Source of the DNA: Condylostoma magnum
Taxonomy: Eukaryota > Ciliophora > Heterotrichea > Heterotrichida > Condylostomatidae
Assembly: GCA_920105805.1 (NCBI GenBank)
Contig: CAKKTI010000041.1
Coordinates: forward strand, 24,380-88,379
Reading direction: 5' to 3'
DNA: 64,000 nt
Below, piece by piece: positions 12,668 through 26,284 of this stretch. The notes beneath the pieces were generated by a model that saw only the letters and a program-made list of their open reading frames with translations, was not told the DNA's origin and searched no databases. Each line of letters begins with the position of its first letter. Position 1 is the stretch's first letter. The position numbers were made by a program, and so were the translations under genes.

Positions 12668-14548
12668 ATGGGCTTAAATTTAGAAGACATTACAATAATA
12701 CTAAAGAATATATTCTACTTCTACTCAAATTTAGGCCCTTCAGTTGATACAAGCTATCTAAATCTAAAAAACATAGAAAGACTCTTGAATGATGCAAGTA
12801 TTGTTGACTCTGATATCAACTAAAGAAAAATACAACTAATTTTCTCTCAATCCTGTAAAAGAAGCAGATTAATGAAATTTGACCAATTTTTAACCTTCTT
12901 AGTATTCATATCAAAGGCAAAATACTAGTAAGAGTTCTAGAATTAACCGAAATAAGCTTTACAAATACTAATAAATGAAAAGCTTGTCCCTCTGTTTGAG
13001 TAATGTATTGGAAACTAACCTCTTATTTTTGATTAGGTTTTAATCGATATAATAAGAGAAACCAGTTAGCCTTTGTTTTCAATATACTCGAAGTATTTTT
13101 CTCATGAACTAGGATTTTCGACTCATTATGAGCAAATAATAGTAGAATCCCACTCCCAACTGAAAACTTTCCTATAAGATTTTGAGATTTCTCCAGGTAT
13201 TGTATAAAAGATAAAAATTTAGGAGTTTTGGAGAGACGTTGTAGTTAATTAAAGCTTTGACTATGAATAAGGACTTATTCTTTTAGGAGATCATAGTGAT
13301 GATGCAGGAAAATAATTTACCTTCTTGAAATTTGTTATAATTCTAATCAAATGTGCAGATATTGGATTTATTCAAAAAGGTTATTAGTCAATTCTATCTG
13401 AGAAATTTATAATGTTGCTAGATCTAATGGAAACAAACAACCAAAATCCTAGAGCTAATTCCAGAAACAATCTATCCTAATTTTTTGGAAGTCTTGATAT
13501 GAAATCTAGTATGCGGAGTGTATCAGTACCACTTAAGGACTCAGAAGTTACTTAAAATCTTTTAACTTAAGATAGCTATTGCTAAAGTGATTATAAGTCT
13601 TAAGTAGATTACCTTTTTATAATATTTTAATGATATTGCTCTTATGGAGAACAAAAAAGTAAGGATTAGATGAAATCTAGTAACTTTAAAAAGTTGATGA
13701 AGGATTGTGGTATTTTAGCTGAGAATAGTGTAAATGATATAAGAGATGAAGTGCCACTCAAAACCTAAGATGTAGATGTAATTTATTCTAGGCTGACATA
13801 CAATGAAAATTATCCCACAAGGGTAAAAAACAATGATTTCACATTTTCTAGTATTCAAACAGAGTAAGGAAAAATGGTATTTTCATAGTTTCTAAAAGCA
13901 ATTGAGCTAATAGGTTAAAAGGTGTTCAGTGATTTGGATAAAGAAGCTGCTTGTCTGTAATTTATTGAACAATTTTTACTACCTCTAGAGTCACATTGCT
14001 TGCAGAACACTCCTCCTCTTATAGAAAAACTAATCCAGTTGCAATAAGATGATCAAATCAATTTAATGCTATAAAAATTATACGAAACTTTTCAACCCTT
14101 TTACAAATTTTACGCAGATTCCAAACAGTATCTTAATATTTCAGGTTATATGAAATTTTGTAAAGATTTTGGAATTTTTCCTTAATTTATCAGTAAGACT
14201 AAACTTTAACTATATTTCCATCATATTCAAACACTAACTAAAGTACAGGGTCCAAAAGCCCCAGAGTAAAGCGACAAATTTTTGATAGACTTAAGCACTT
14301 TTGTATAGATGCTGATTTTATTGGCAATAGATTTCAACAAAAAAGACATTTCACATATAAATAAAATTTGTTAGCTAATCGAAAGAATGAGCCTGAGTGA
14401 AGGCTAAAGCATATGTGTGGAAAAAGGTGTGAGACCTATTACCAAAGACATAAAGCAACCATTTTTAAGAGATTTCGGCTAATTTTTCAGCATTTCTCCA
14501 GTCCAAAATTTAGATTTTTTTAATTTGATGCAATAGCAGCTAACATAA
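12668..14548 (+). CDS. p25-alpha/TPPP-like domain protein (~626 aa)
   Basis: The N-terminal ~85 residues form an EF-hand-like helical unit (IFYFYSNLGPSVDTSYLN...MKFDQFLTFLVFIS). A central unit matches TPPP/p25-alpha proteins, which bind and bundle microtubules: FKKLMKDCGIL, then QDVDVIYSRLTYNE and MVFSQFLKAIELIGQKVF (~residues 335-425). More helical repeats follow. The N-terminal unit recurs in the gene at 58186-59250. Stop choice is uncertain: TAG at 14534 or TAA at 14546; the latter is only 2 bp before the next ATG. The start is the first ATG after an A-rich leader. Confidence 0.75.
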
Positions 14549-14550
14549 AA

Positions 14551-15186
14551 ATGGCTTAATACAGTCCTGATGACGAAGACGCTATAAATTAATTAGTAAA
14601 CCGTCTGAGGAAGATAAAATACTCAATGAATGTGGACAGATAGGCAGGATAGGTTAAAAGATATGATGTGGCTAACAGTGTAAAGGAAGAAATTATGTCT
14701 ATTTATTCAGAGTATGGAGGAATTGACATTTTAATTAAATTAACGGGACTAAAATACAAAGTAATTAAAACGATGTGGCAGCAGTATAGAAGAGATCCTG
14801 ATATATTTAAGACCAATAGGCCAATGGCAGCGAGGAAACTAGGTAGAAATATTATACAGCACTTGTAGCCAGAATCATCTAACTAAGAAGAAGGAGGATT
14901 CAAGGAAAGAATGTAAAATTTAGATGATAAGTATAGAAATGACCTTAGGAGAAAGTTTTCTGACTTTGATTTAGAGATAATAGATGATCTAAAAGAGAAA
15001 ATAGAATTACTATAAGAGCAAGGGGGCAAATGGCTGATTGACGAAAGGATCAAAGCAGATGCTGTTGACGTTGTTAATAGAACTGGAAAGCATATGGCAG
15101 TTTCCTTTTTGTTGAATATTACTCGTAAGACTATGCAGGAATGGAGGAATAAGTACGGGGTTAAAAAGAAGCCAGTTAGTTGATAG
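14551..15186 (+). CDS. Small helical protein with two HTH-like segments (~211 aa)
   Basis: The function is unknown. Two similar helix-turn-helix-like stretches are visible: KEEIMSIYSEYGGIDILIKL plus TGLKYKVIKTMWQQYR (~residues 45-85), and RIKADAVDVVNRTGKHMAVS plus LLNITRKTMQEWRNKYG (~residues 165-205). The pattern (helix, short turn, T/S-K-x-hydrophobic-x-x-W helix) resembles homeodomain/transposase-type DNA-binding units but may be coincidental. The end is KKPVS TGA TAG: TGA could be the stop or a final Trp before TAG. The convergent gene stops 25 bp further on. The start is 2-14 bp after the upstream gene, depending on which stop that gene uses. Confidence 0.6.
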
Positions 15187-15211
15187 ATTTTAGTATAAAA
15201 GGTGTAAATTA

Positions 15212-15922
15212 CTATCTCATTGACTTTTTTGCTCCTGGAGTCTTTTTTACCTGAGGAAACATATTCTTAGCTCTTAGTTAGTCTTCTCTATACTCAGCAA
15301 ATCTATCTCTTATTTTGTGATTATATCACAATACTTAGTTGTACTCAGTATGCATCTAAGGCCAAAATTTACGATTTTTAAGTTGATTGCTTTTATTTCA
15401 AGTGTTTTTAAAAGCATTATCACAGTTAACAATGTAATTCATTAATTTTGTGTCTTTTTCCCTATTAATAAACTCAAATCTCGGGGCGTCGGATTCTGGG
15501 ATTTTAGTATAATTAATGCCTCTTGTAGGGAAAAGAATGTTATAGGAATTACTTCGCATATGCGACTTTGAACCATATCTTGTATAGGGTTACTAATCCT
15601 TCAAGTTTTAATCACTCTAAAACCAGTTATCCCCTGTATTAAGTCCCTTTCTCGACCTTTTTAAAGTAAGATTAGGAGTTTCAAATCTTCTTGGATTTGA
15701 TCCTAGCCTACTCTAGTTGGATATCATTCTTTTTTAGGTGAAGAAACCCACTGAATAACTTCTAATTTATTCTTATGTGGGTATTTTTTAATTTACTCTA
15801 ACTCCATTTGCGGGGTTGAACGGAGTACGAGGTCTTTCTTACTCTCCATCAATGTTTATCCTTTCTGTACTTACTCTGCAGTTTTTAGAAATAACTTATA
15901 AAGGACTTTACGTTTAAGACAT
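15212..15922 (-). CDS. Hypothetical basic protein (236 aa)
   Basis: No domain recognised. It starts MSQTQSPLQVISKNCRVST and is rich in Arg, Ser, Asn and aromatic residues (RPRTPFNPANGVRVNQK, RYGSKSHMRSNSYN, NREKDTKLMNYIV, MHTEYNQVLWYNHKIRD). The mix of basic patches and Pro/Tyr motifs is typical of ciliary or cortical scaffold proteins, but this is only an impression. It ends KKSMR followed by TAG TAA. It lies 16 bp downstream of the TMEM231 stop on the same strand. Confidence 0.65.
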
Positions 15923-15938
15923 ATTTTTAACTATTTTA

Positions 15939-16853
15939 TTACTTAGTAGAGTAATCGTAGCTCTTTTTAGCCTCTAGAATTCTGTTTGAAAATATAAACC
16001 TAGCAAAGCTGTATCCGACAAAGCATATTGGGATAAAGAAGTATAAATATTACACCCATGCAAATTTAAACACCTCGGTAAATGATGGTCTGTATACAAT
16101 TTCCTGCCACTAAGGAATTCGTATTTTCATTGAAATTATTGATTCATTATCAAGATCTGAAGCTGCTTGTAAAATCAAAGGTTTGTCATAATTATACACA
16201 GTTGTAAAATTCCTCGTATTATATTACTGAATCAATTAGGGAACAAAGAACTCTTAAGATTGCTTATAATCAAAAATTGTATTATTGTAAAATGTATTCA
16301 TCAAGTTTCTAGCCATAAAAGGGCTTTTTTAATGAATTCTGAGTTAACCATCAATATAAACATGCTTTCCACCCATTGGCAATTGAATATCTGCATAAGC
16401 CATTGCATAAAAATCTTGAATAACTACATCCCTAAGTTAATAATAATACAATGTAATTATTTTAACATTTCGTAGAGCTTTAGGAGATGTAGATATAGTT
16501 ATGTTAAAATCATACATATCAGGTTTATCATCAAAGTTATAATCTCTCACTGCTGATTTTATATACATCGGGGATAATGAGTCAAAAAATATTTCATTTA
16601 ACTCATATATAGAAGAAAAGCTTAATGTTCCCTCATCTTCTGAGTAGGCTTATATAAAAATTTCACTAGTGTATAAAACTCGCGGCTATTCTTCAAAAGT
16701 AGAGCGCTTTGGATAAAAGTCATATGTAGTAAATACCATAAAAAACGGTAGTACTACGACTAATAAGGAAATAATTATACAGAAGAAATAGGAACAGGAT
16801 AAAATTTCAGCTCTGTATGTTTTAGTATGAGGTTCTTGAAATAAAAGTACCAT
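15939..16853 (-). CDS. TMEM231: Transmembrane protein 231, ciliary transition-zone (MKS) component
   Basis: The 304-aa length and order match TMEM231 (~315 aa). Features are an N-terminal membrane segment (SYFFCIIISLLVVVLPFFMV), KRSTFEEQPRVLY just after it, a long lumenal/extracellular beta-rich region (KPDMYDFNITI, YAMAYADIQLPMGG, VYIDGQLR), then FKFAWVQYLYFFIPICFVGY as the second membrane segment. TMEM231 helps build the transition-zone diffusion barrier with B9 and MKS proteins. Many Gln are TAA/TAG. It ends TAA TAA. Its start codon is only 33 bp from the oppositely oriented VAMP7-type start. Confidence 0.92.
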
Positions 16854-16886
16854 CTTAATATTTAAAGGTAATTATTTATTCACCAG
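16854..16886. promoter_or_regulatory. 33-bp divergent spacer between TMEM231 and VAMP7-type starts
   Basis: Only 33 AT-rich bases separate the two outward-facing ATG codons. Any shared promoter plus both 5' leaders must fit here or extend into the coding regions. No TATA-like or other element is recognised with confidence. Confidence 0.5.
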
Positions 16887-17519
16887 ATGTATAAGAAAAT
16901 AGATAATCAAAATTAGATTGTGTATGCATGTGTAGCCTAGGGGAAAAGAATTGTGGCTGATCATTAGCAGTTCGAAGGAAATCTTGCATAAGTGATTTAA
17001 AAGTTATTGTAGAAAGGAGTTAAGTAGGATTCAAGAATGTCTTATAATTACTAGAATGAGTATCACATTCATGTTCATAGTGAAGGAGATAACACCTATG
17101 CTGCAGTCTCAGACAGCAATTTCAACAAAAGACTTGCTTTTATGATGCTAGAAGATCTTAAAGAAGGCTTTTAAATGAATGAATTCACTATAAAGACGGT
17201 AATAGTTGAGAAAATGAACTACTACAACAACAATCCTCAAGCTGATAAACTAACATAAGCCAGAAACAAAGTAGTCGAAGTACAAGGAATCATGCTTTAA
17301 AATATTGACAAAGTGTTAGAAAGAGGAGAAAAAATCGAAGTTTTGCGAGAAAAAACGAAGGATATGGAAGAAAAGGCTGTTGTATTTAGGAAAAATGCCT
17401 CTAAAGCAAAAAGATTTTTCTGGTGTCAAAATATGAAGATGACTCTACTGCTTATCTTTATTGTATTGGCGATTATAGGGATAATCATAGGACTGATATG
17501 TGGATCGGGAAATTGTTAG
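16887..17519 (+). CDS. VAMP7-type longin R-SNARE (210 aa)
   Basis: The whole VAMP7 architecture is present. The longin domain runs over residues ~10-115 (IVYACVAQGKRIVADH, SYNYQNEYHIHV, LAFMMLEDLKEGF). The SNARE motif runs over ~125-185 (NKVVEVQGIMLQNIDKVLER, with the zero-layer Arg in VLERGEK). A C-terminal anchor follows (LLLIFIVLAIIGIIIGLI). It would act in endosome/lysosome or plasma-membrane fusion. An internal ATG at 17037 gives a protein lacking half the longin domain; homology to the longin N-terminal strand supports 16887. Six TAA/TAG codons in the upstream part are Gln. The stop is TAG. Confidence 0.92.
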
Positions 17520-17550
17520 TTATTTTATTACAAATGGTAAAGGATTTTAC

Positions 17551-17919
17551 ATGGAAGCTTATATAGTATATGTAGAGCACTGGATGCAAAATAGAGTGTA
17601 TGTTGGTTAATTATTTATTTATAATAATCAATCCGTTGCTATAGCGTAGTTCTCTTATGTGAAGTTGAGACCTCCACACCCTTGATCACGCATTTTTATT
17701 TTTCCCTCCAATTTTAATAAGTTTTATATGTGAAAATGGGAAAGATTTATGAAATTGAGTCTTTATTATAATTTATAGTGATTAGTTATTTTAAATTATA
17801 CTGAGTTAGATATTAAATACATTGGATTTTTCTCCATAGAATTGTATAATCAAATTTACAACCCTTCAATAATATTAGATATACACAAAATACCACATTA
17901 ATATAAAACTCCTAAATAA
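17551..17919 (+). CDS. Small unknown protein between R-SNARE and katanin (122 aa)
   Basis: This segment is more GC-rich than most spacers. The frame MEAYIVYVEHWMQNRVYVGQ... shows purine-first codons and plausible protein sequence (SYVKLRPPHPWSRIFIFPSN, FYMWKWERFMKLS, GFFSIELYNQIYNPS), rich in aromatic residues and probably beta-structured. No family is recognised. It ends ...YKTPK TAA at 17917-17919, directly abutting the TAG (17920-17922) of the convergent katanin gene. The evidence is codon pattern, the exact fit between neighbours and the lack of any alternative. Confidence is moderate. Confidence 0.55.
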
Positions 17920-19542
<1,623 letters not shown>

Positions 19543-19566
19543 TTTTTTGAATTATTTTATAAGAAA

Positions 19567-20850
<1,284 letters not shown>

Positions 20851-21012
20851 TTTTTGTGTAATTTTTAAGTTTGAAAGAGGTATTAAGTAAGTTTATTAAA
20901 TGCATGTATATTCAGATTACTAAGCACTTCGAAAATATACTACTGTAATAAGTCCTAAATTTAGTTTGATTGCACTGTTTGCATTCAAAGATGTATATTA
21001 ATATTAATTAAA

Positions 21013-22551
21013 ATGAATTCAAAACTGAAAATTGATTTGTCTCCTATCAACTATAAAGACTTAGTATAGTACTCTCCAAGGATTAAAACTGCCAGGGTCA
21101 GGCTATAATTTAGGTAGACTCCTGGAAATCAACAACTAATAAAAATATTTGGAGGATAAGATTCAACACCATAGTATTAAAAGACAAGACCTGCTACTAG
21201 TAGATCACAGAAAAAAACAAATGCTAAAATATTTGATTTTAAGCAGCAAAACTAGCGAATTATGACAAAAGAACTAATATAAGTTCCTACTGAAAACTTC
21301 CTTGAAGTCCTTAAAGATGAAATGAAAATGAAAAATTAAACGAGAAGATTCAGACTAAAATAATAATTACTACGTTTAAGACATTAAATAAACAGTTAAA
21401 GAGATGATTGCTAAAACCTTTAAAAGAATTTAGTATTGTACGACTACTATTTTTCAAAACAATCGAATTTATTGGAAAATTTAGCAAAAATTTAAAGCTA
21501 AATAAGTCCTATATGTGAGCAATATAATGACCATACAGACTTATTTTTACTTAACACTACCATTTTGAATAATTTGGACGATTAGTAAGCTAGTTTATCC
21601 TAATTAGGGATTATAGATCATTAATAATCTTAAGCTGCAGAATACGAGGGACTAATTAGGAAAAAACGAGTTTATAATAAAATGAAGACTACTTTTAAAG
21701 GTATAGTAAAAATATCAGGAGTAAACATTGTTTTAACCATTTAATCAGACTGCTTTGCCAGAAAATTAATAATAAATGGTGTGTTCTTGAACGGTTAAAA
21801 GATTTAAAGTAAAAGTTTAAATTTACCATTGGACATAAGCTCAAAACTAACTGAATCTTCTAGTAACTATAGAATGAGTATAAAAAATCATATACTATCA
21901 TTGATTTACATATACGAATGTGAGCACAACTATAAATTTGGATTTGACTAACATCATGGAAACGATTTTTACTACTTTTTGATTCCTTTGAAATAATTCA
22001 AGGGTAAATTGGTAAGTTTAAAACTAGAGTTTTTGCAAGATTTCATTTATATAGAAACTTAAATTCCTAATATAAGATAAAAGTTTAAGATGAAAAATTT
22101 CTTGTAGCAATCGGTCGAAAGTGCTGAGTAATTTGCTAAATTTTTGAAGAAACATCTTTTTGTTTAACAAAAGTGAAACAACTTATAACTAGTAATTCAT
22201 CAAATGCCGCATCTTATTTTCGCTCAAAAGGAAAGATCGTCTAACTTTATGAATGATAAGTTCATACATACTTTATTTGATAATAAACCTTTCTAATTAG
22301 CATGATAGGAAAATTTTTAATATAAAGAATAGTAGATAATCATTAAGGTATATAGTTATTTGGATGATTGTATGATAACAATTTAAACTTATCTGTAAAA
22401 TTTTACTATAACTGAGGACCTACCATCTTATTCAATTTTAACTTCACTGAATTGAATTAATCCAGCCAATCATAGAAAGACATTCTTATAATCATTGGAA
22501 TTAGAATTTTTGTTAGATAAATACTTAGAAATTTAGTTTTTGGTTAAATAG
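21013..22551 (+). CDS. Hypothetical protein (512 aa)
   Basis: No family recognised. Residues ~1-90 are basic and low-complexity (MNSKLKIDLSPINYKDLVQ). Residues ~100-210 are helical and Gln-rich. Residues ~215-350 alternate hydrophobic and polar residues in a beta-sandwich-like way (FKGIVKISGVNIVLTIQSD, LIINGVFLNGQKI, YYFLIPLKQFKGKLVSLKLE). The remainder is helical (KKHLFVQQKWNNLQLVIHQM). The central part could be a C2- or MSP-like fold, a guess only. The stop is the first TAG after EIQFLVK; the region beyond becomes AT-rich and non-coding in character. Confidence 0.55.
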
Positions 22552-22754
22552 TGTAATGTTTATATATTTTTAATACGATGTCATAAGTAATTTTGTTATA
22601 CTATATGTGTAATTAATTGGAGTTACTAGAAAAATACTCATTAATACGCATTATCATTTGATGCTTAATGTATAAACGCATCTCTACGTTAGATTTTTAT
22701 ATCACTTTCAAATATAACAATTATAGATTTTAATCATTTTTACTACATATTTAA

Positions 22755-23507
22755 CTATCATAACTTTGGACCTAGTACTGATTCAATAATATTCTGAATC
22801 TCATATAATAACTCTTTGTATTTTCCTTTATAAAAGTGATTTCCATCGCCAACAACTCTAATATCTCTTATATAATTCCCTACCATAGGCATCATAATGC
22901 TCATGATTCTTTGAAAACTTATCACTTAATCTTTTGTAGTTTCAATTACATATAAAGGAGTTTTGTTGAAGAGGAATCTATTTAATGTTTTAAATCTGAA
23001 TATTTTATCAACACTTTTCCTATCAATAACAAAATATTCTTTAAAAGGACTTCTTATAGCATAGCTTTGATTCAATGTCTCCTCTTTTAATTCATTTCTT
23101 CATTATTAGATGTTCAGCTGCATGGATATTAATATAGCAAAGTGCATAACAGGAGCTTTAGATAAATAATTCAAAGCTACTCTGCATCCTCTAGAATGGC
23201 TGATTATTCCTACAGGAATCCAATCGTTTCTATTGAGATAATCTACAATAGCAGCTAAATCATGTTTCTCTTTTCAGTAATTCGGAATTAAGTCAAATTA
23301 CCCTTTGCTTTCTCCGTTTCCTACATGGTCAAAGCGAATTGTATTATATGGAAGGTTTTATGCTATGTAGGGAATAAAAATATGATTTTTATGAGAAAGT
23401 AAGCCATGTCCAAGTATTATTACTCTTTTGTCTTTGGGATCTTTAATTAAAAAACTAAAGCAGATACTAAATCCGTTTTTATTCTTTACATAGCTTTTAG
23501 TTTCCAT
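22755..23507 (-). CDS. Alpha/beta hydrolase (250 aa)
   Basis: The first half shows an alpha/beta-hydrolase core: KRVIILGHGLLSHKNH (oxyanion HG), NTIRFDHVGNGESKGQFD, then the nucleophile elbow VGIISHSRGCRVAL (S-x-S-x-G, with the first Gly replaced by Ser). ETTKDQVISF gives a candidate acid and VVGDGNHFY the candidate catalytic His. The order and ~250-residue size match small serine hydrolases/acyl-esterases; the substrate is unknown. The end is GPKL TGA TAG, so TGA may be the stop. The start is ~195 bp from the next gene's 3' end. Confidence 0.85.
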
Positions 23508-23702
23508 TATTTATATGCAAATGAGCATCCTTTATTTTAGATCTCTATGTATGATTATTTTATTGTTTCTAAGCTTGATTATTCTATTTTATACCAAATA
23601 CAATAACTGGGGAAATAATCCAATGCATTTTAATTGATTCTATAAAATACAACTACCATTAGTAATACAACAACCTATTGATTATATTTAAATCGTAATT
23701 AC

Positions 23703-24374
23703 CTAAGCTTGCAATGAAGCGTATAAATCTTCTAGTTCTTGATCTTCTCTGCTTTTAGCATTTTAAGCTGGAGGTGCATGAGAGTTTTAGACTTACTGAA
23801 CTTGTTAATGTTATTGAATATTGTTTCCAACTTGATTCCCCAGCATATTAGCTTCAAATTCATCAGCTTCTATTTCATTTAATTCGTCTAGTAGTTCTTC
23901 GTCATCTAATTACCCCATCATTCCCATTGGTTCACTTAGCACTTCATTAAACTCCTAAAGAACCTCTTACTGCTCCTCCATGTCTTCCTTCAATTTATCT
24001 AAAGTATTTATATCCATTCCCTAATGAACTGATTTCATAGCTTCGGACCCTTGTTTCATTCCTTCAAAGATATCTTTGGTCATATTAGCCCCTTCTATGG
24101 CAAATATCTACTACTCTAAGTTCATACGGGCCCCATCAAGCTTAGCCACCTCTTCTTCATACATTTTCTTCCTTTTAAGACTCATAATCGCCCTTCTATT
24201 ATCATTGTTTCTCTTAAGTTCCTTTGCTTTGTTAAGCTCATTTGTAGCTTTATTCTATAGAACGTTTTGTCTCTTTTCTATGTCATCTAACGTTTTCCTT
24301 AAACTTGATAGTGTTTATAAGGTTTGCTCCTAGGTCATTTAAGGGTCCTTCTTCTTGCGTCTAAAGAATCTCAT
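23703..24374 (-). CDS. CHMP4: SNF7/CHMP4 (VPS32) ESCRT-III subunit, copy A
   Basis: A 223-aa charged helical protein. The basic N-terminus MRFFRRKKKDP precedes LQTLSSLRKTLDDIEKRQNV and LKRKKMYEEEVAKLDGAR (helices 1-2). Acidic helices follow (LDDEELLDELNEIEADEFE), then a C-terminal ELEDLYASLQA that resembles the MIM1/Alix-binding end. SNF7 polymerises to cut membrane necks. The divergently transcribed neighbour 36 bp away is a clear paralogue. It ends at TAG. Confidence 0.93.
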
Positions 24375-24410
24375 ATTTAATTTATCTGTTTTAAAGGTGA
24401 CTAAATAAAA
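24375..24410. promoter_or_regulatory. 36-bp spacer between head-to-head SNF7 paralogues
   Basis: The start codons of the two SNF7/CHMP4 genes face away from each other across 36 AT-rich bases. A shared bidirectional promoter is the simplest reading; no specific element can be named. Confidence 0.5.
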
Positions 24411-25052
24411 ATGACTAGTTAATAGAATTCTAAAGCCTAGGCACTTATGGAGTAGAGCATTGAAGCTGCTTCAAATCTAAGAAACGTTTTAAGTAATTTA
24501 GAAAAAAGATAGGAATAGTTAAGTATCAAATCTGATTAAGAATTAGAGTAAGCTAAGGAGTTTAAGAGAATGAATGATGCATAAAAGTCAATGATGTGTT
24601 TAAAGCGTAAAAAGATGTATGAAGAAGAAATATAAAGGTTAGAGGGTGCTAAAGTAAATCTAGAGTAATAAATCTTTTCCATAGAGTCAAATTCCATGAA
24701 TAATTAAATACTTACAGGAATGCAATAAGGGGCATAAGAAATTTCTAATATTTTCAGAGGATAAGATAAAACTGTATAAAATGATCTAAAAGATGATCTA
24801 GAGGAACAATAAGAAGTTCAAAATGAATTTAACGAGGTTTTGGGAGAGTATATAGGTTAAATGGGACAAATGGATGATGATGAGCTTTTAAATGAACTTG
24901 AAGAATTAGAAGCTTAAGAGTTTTAAGCTTAAATGGTTAATAATCAAGCTCCTAATAATAATTTGCAAGTTTAACAACAATAATAAGTACATAGGAATAC
25001 AACAGGAAATAAAGACTTAGAAGAGCTATATTCATCGCTACGAAATGGTTAA
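24411..25052 (+). CDS. CHMP4: SNF7/CHMP4 ESCRT-III subunit, copy B
   Basis: A ~213-aa paralogue of copy A with matching blocks: EAASNLRNVLSNLEKRQEQL, CLKRKKMYEEEIQRLEGAKV, EEQQEVQNEFNEVLGEYIG, MDDDELLNELEELEAQEFQ, and DLEELYSSLRNG at the end. It lacks the basic FFRRKKK N-terminus of copy A, replaced by MTSQQNSKAQALMEQ, which may change membrane binding. It ends in a run of four stop triplets, TAA TAA TAG TAG (25050-25061); the first is used here. Confidence 0.92.
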
Positions 25053-25138
25053 TAATAGTAGGTTTATACAGATCAGTTTAAATTTCTAAGATGATTATGC
25101 ATATAAAATACAACACTGTAAATCAAAATTCAATTACT

Positions 25139-25591
25139 CTATTTAAGACTTGCCATCATTGCATTGAGTAAATTTGTCCTATTTATACCCTTTGGGGCTT
25201 TTCTATTACCTCTTCTTTTAACATTATAAGATCCCCCACTGCTTGCATAAGAATTGCTATTAATGCTTCCATCATTACTTTCAGAATCTGACCTTTAATT
25301 CTATTGCGGAGATTACTGTACACCTGGCTCTAAGTTTCTCTTCTCTTCCTCTTTTATTCTCTTTATTTCTGCTAATTTTGCTTCGTATTGCTGTTGTATT
25401 ATTTACTCGTTTTAAATATCAGCTTTCCTTTGTCTCTCCTGTAATCCTGTCCTTTGCTCAAATCGTTTCTGCATTTTTGCATCCCTTTGGTTCGATTCCT
25501 TTATATTCCTTCTTTTATTGTTCGTCTTATTGAAATACGTCTTTTGGTTCCTTTTATCACCAAGAGAAAAGTCTATATTCGAGTTTTCCAT
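25139..25591 (-). CDS. Hypothetical small basic protein (150 aa)
   Basis: MENSNIDFSLGDKRNQKTYF starts a Lys/Arg/Gln-rich protein with a helical middle (RQRKADIQNEQIIQQQYEAK) and a Ser/Asn-rich C-terminal part. It ends KAPKGINRTNLLNAMMASLK before TAG. A second candidate end, TGA, lies two codons later. The RKAPKGINRxNLL segment looks like a conserved short motif, but no family is assigned. Confidence 0.6.
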
Positions 25592-25679
25592 TGATGAGTT
25601 TAATAATGTCGAGTTATTAAAGCTGTCAAATCATTAAAATATAGAAATTGGGTATTGGGGATTAGAATAATTAGATAAA

Positions 25680-26156
25680 ATGTTATAGAAAAGTGGAGAG
25701 AGTAAGTATAGGGATTATGTTTGGAATAGTGCGATTCCTTAGAAATGATTGCAAATGAAGTAGGATTTTAGATTTCGTAGAATTGGAATAATCAGAGATC
25801 TTAGAAAGGCGTCGGCATAAAATCATTTAAGATTAAGTTATTAGACTAGTGTATAGGGATTGGATTCAAGAAGTAATTAATCTACACGTTCTCCTTAAAT
25901 CTCATTAGAATTTTAACGATAAAAGTTGATATCTGATTCTTTTGAATCTTTGGTTAGTCCTTGAGATAATTTATTATACCGAAGTAAAACTCGCACTCCT
26001 ACAGTTTTTAATAGGTGTAAATACTAATAAGGAAATCAAAAATCAAGTAAATATGTTCATAAAGCTTATAGACTTTCAAGAGTTAGGAAAAGAGCTGTTA
26101 CAAATAATAAAAGTATACTAATAAGGAATATCGATTATTATCTTAGTAAACTCTAA
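25680..26156 (+). CDS. Hypothetical small basic protein (158 aa)
   Basis: The frame from ATG gives MLQKSGESKYRDYVWNSAIP..., rich in Arg, Ser and Gln (LDSRSNQSTRSPQISLEFQR, LLYRSKTRTPTVFNRC, YRLSRVRKRAVTNNKS). No domain is seen. The first TAA followed by AT-rich sequence is taken as the stop. It faces away from the 25139 gene across 88 bp. Confidence 0.5.
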
Positions 26157-26284
26157 CTCATTTTGCAATTTTGTTCTAATTATTCAAACTAACATAAACA
26201 GTTTATCATATTAAGCGTGATATAGAGTATAACAACAACTCAGTTTATTACTCATATCCTTGCTTACTCTATTGTTTAATAAAA

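Noticed and set aside
16887-17036. R-SNARE starting at the internal ATG 17037
   Set aside because: It would lose half the longin domain; the upstream in-frame sequence IVYACVAQGKRIVADH matches the longin start.
17632-17712. GC-rich hairpin-forming segment as an snRNA or other ncRNA
   Set aside because: A coding frame running from 17551 to 17919 explains the composition and fits exactly between neighbours; no snRNA signature was found.
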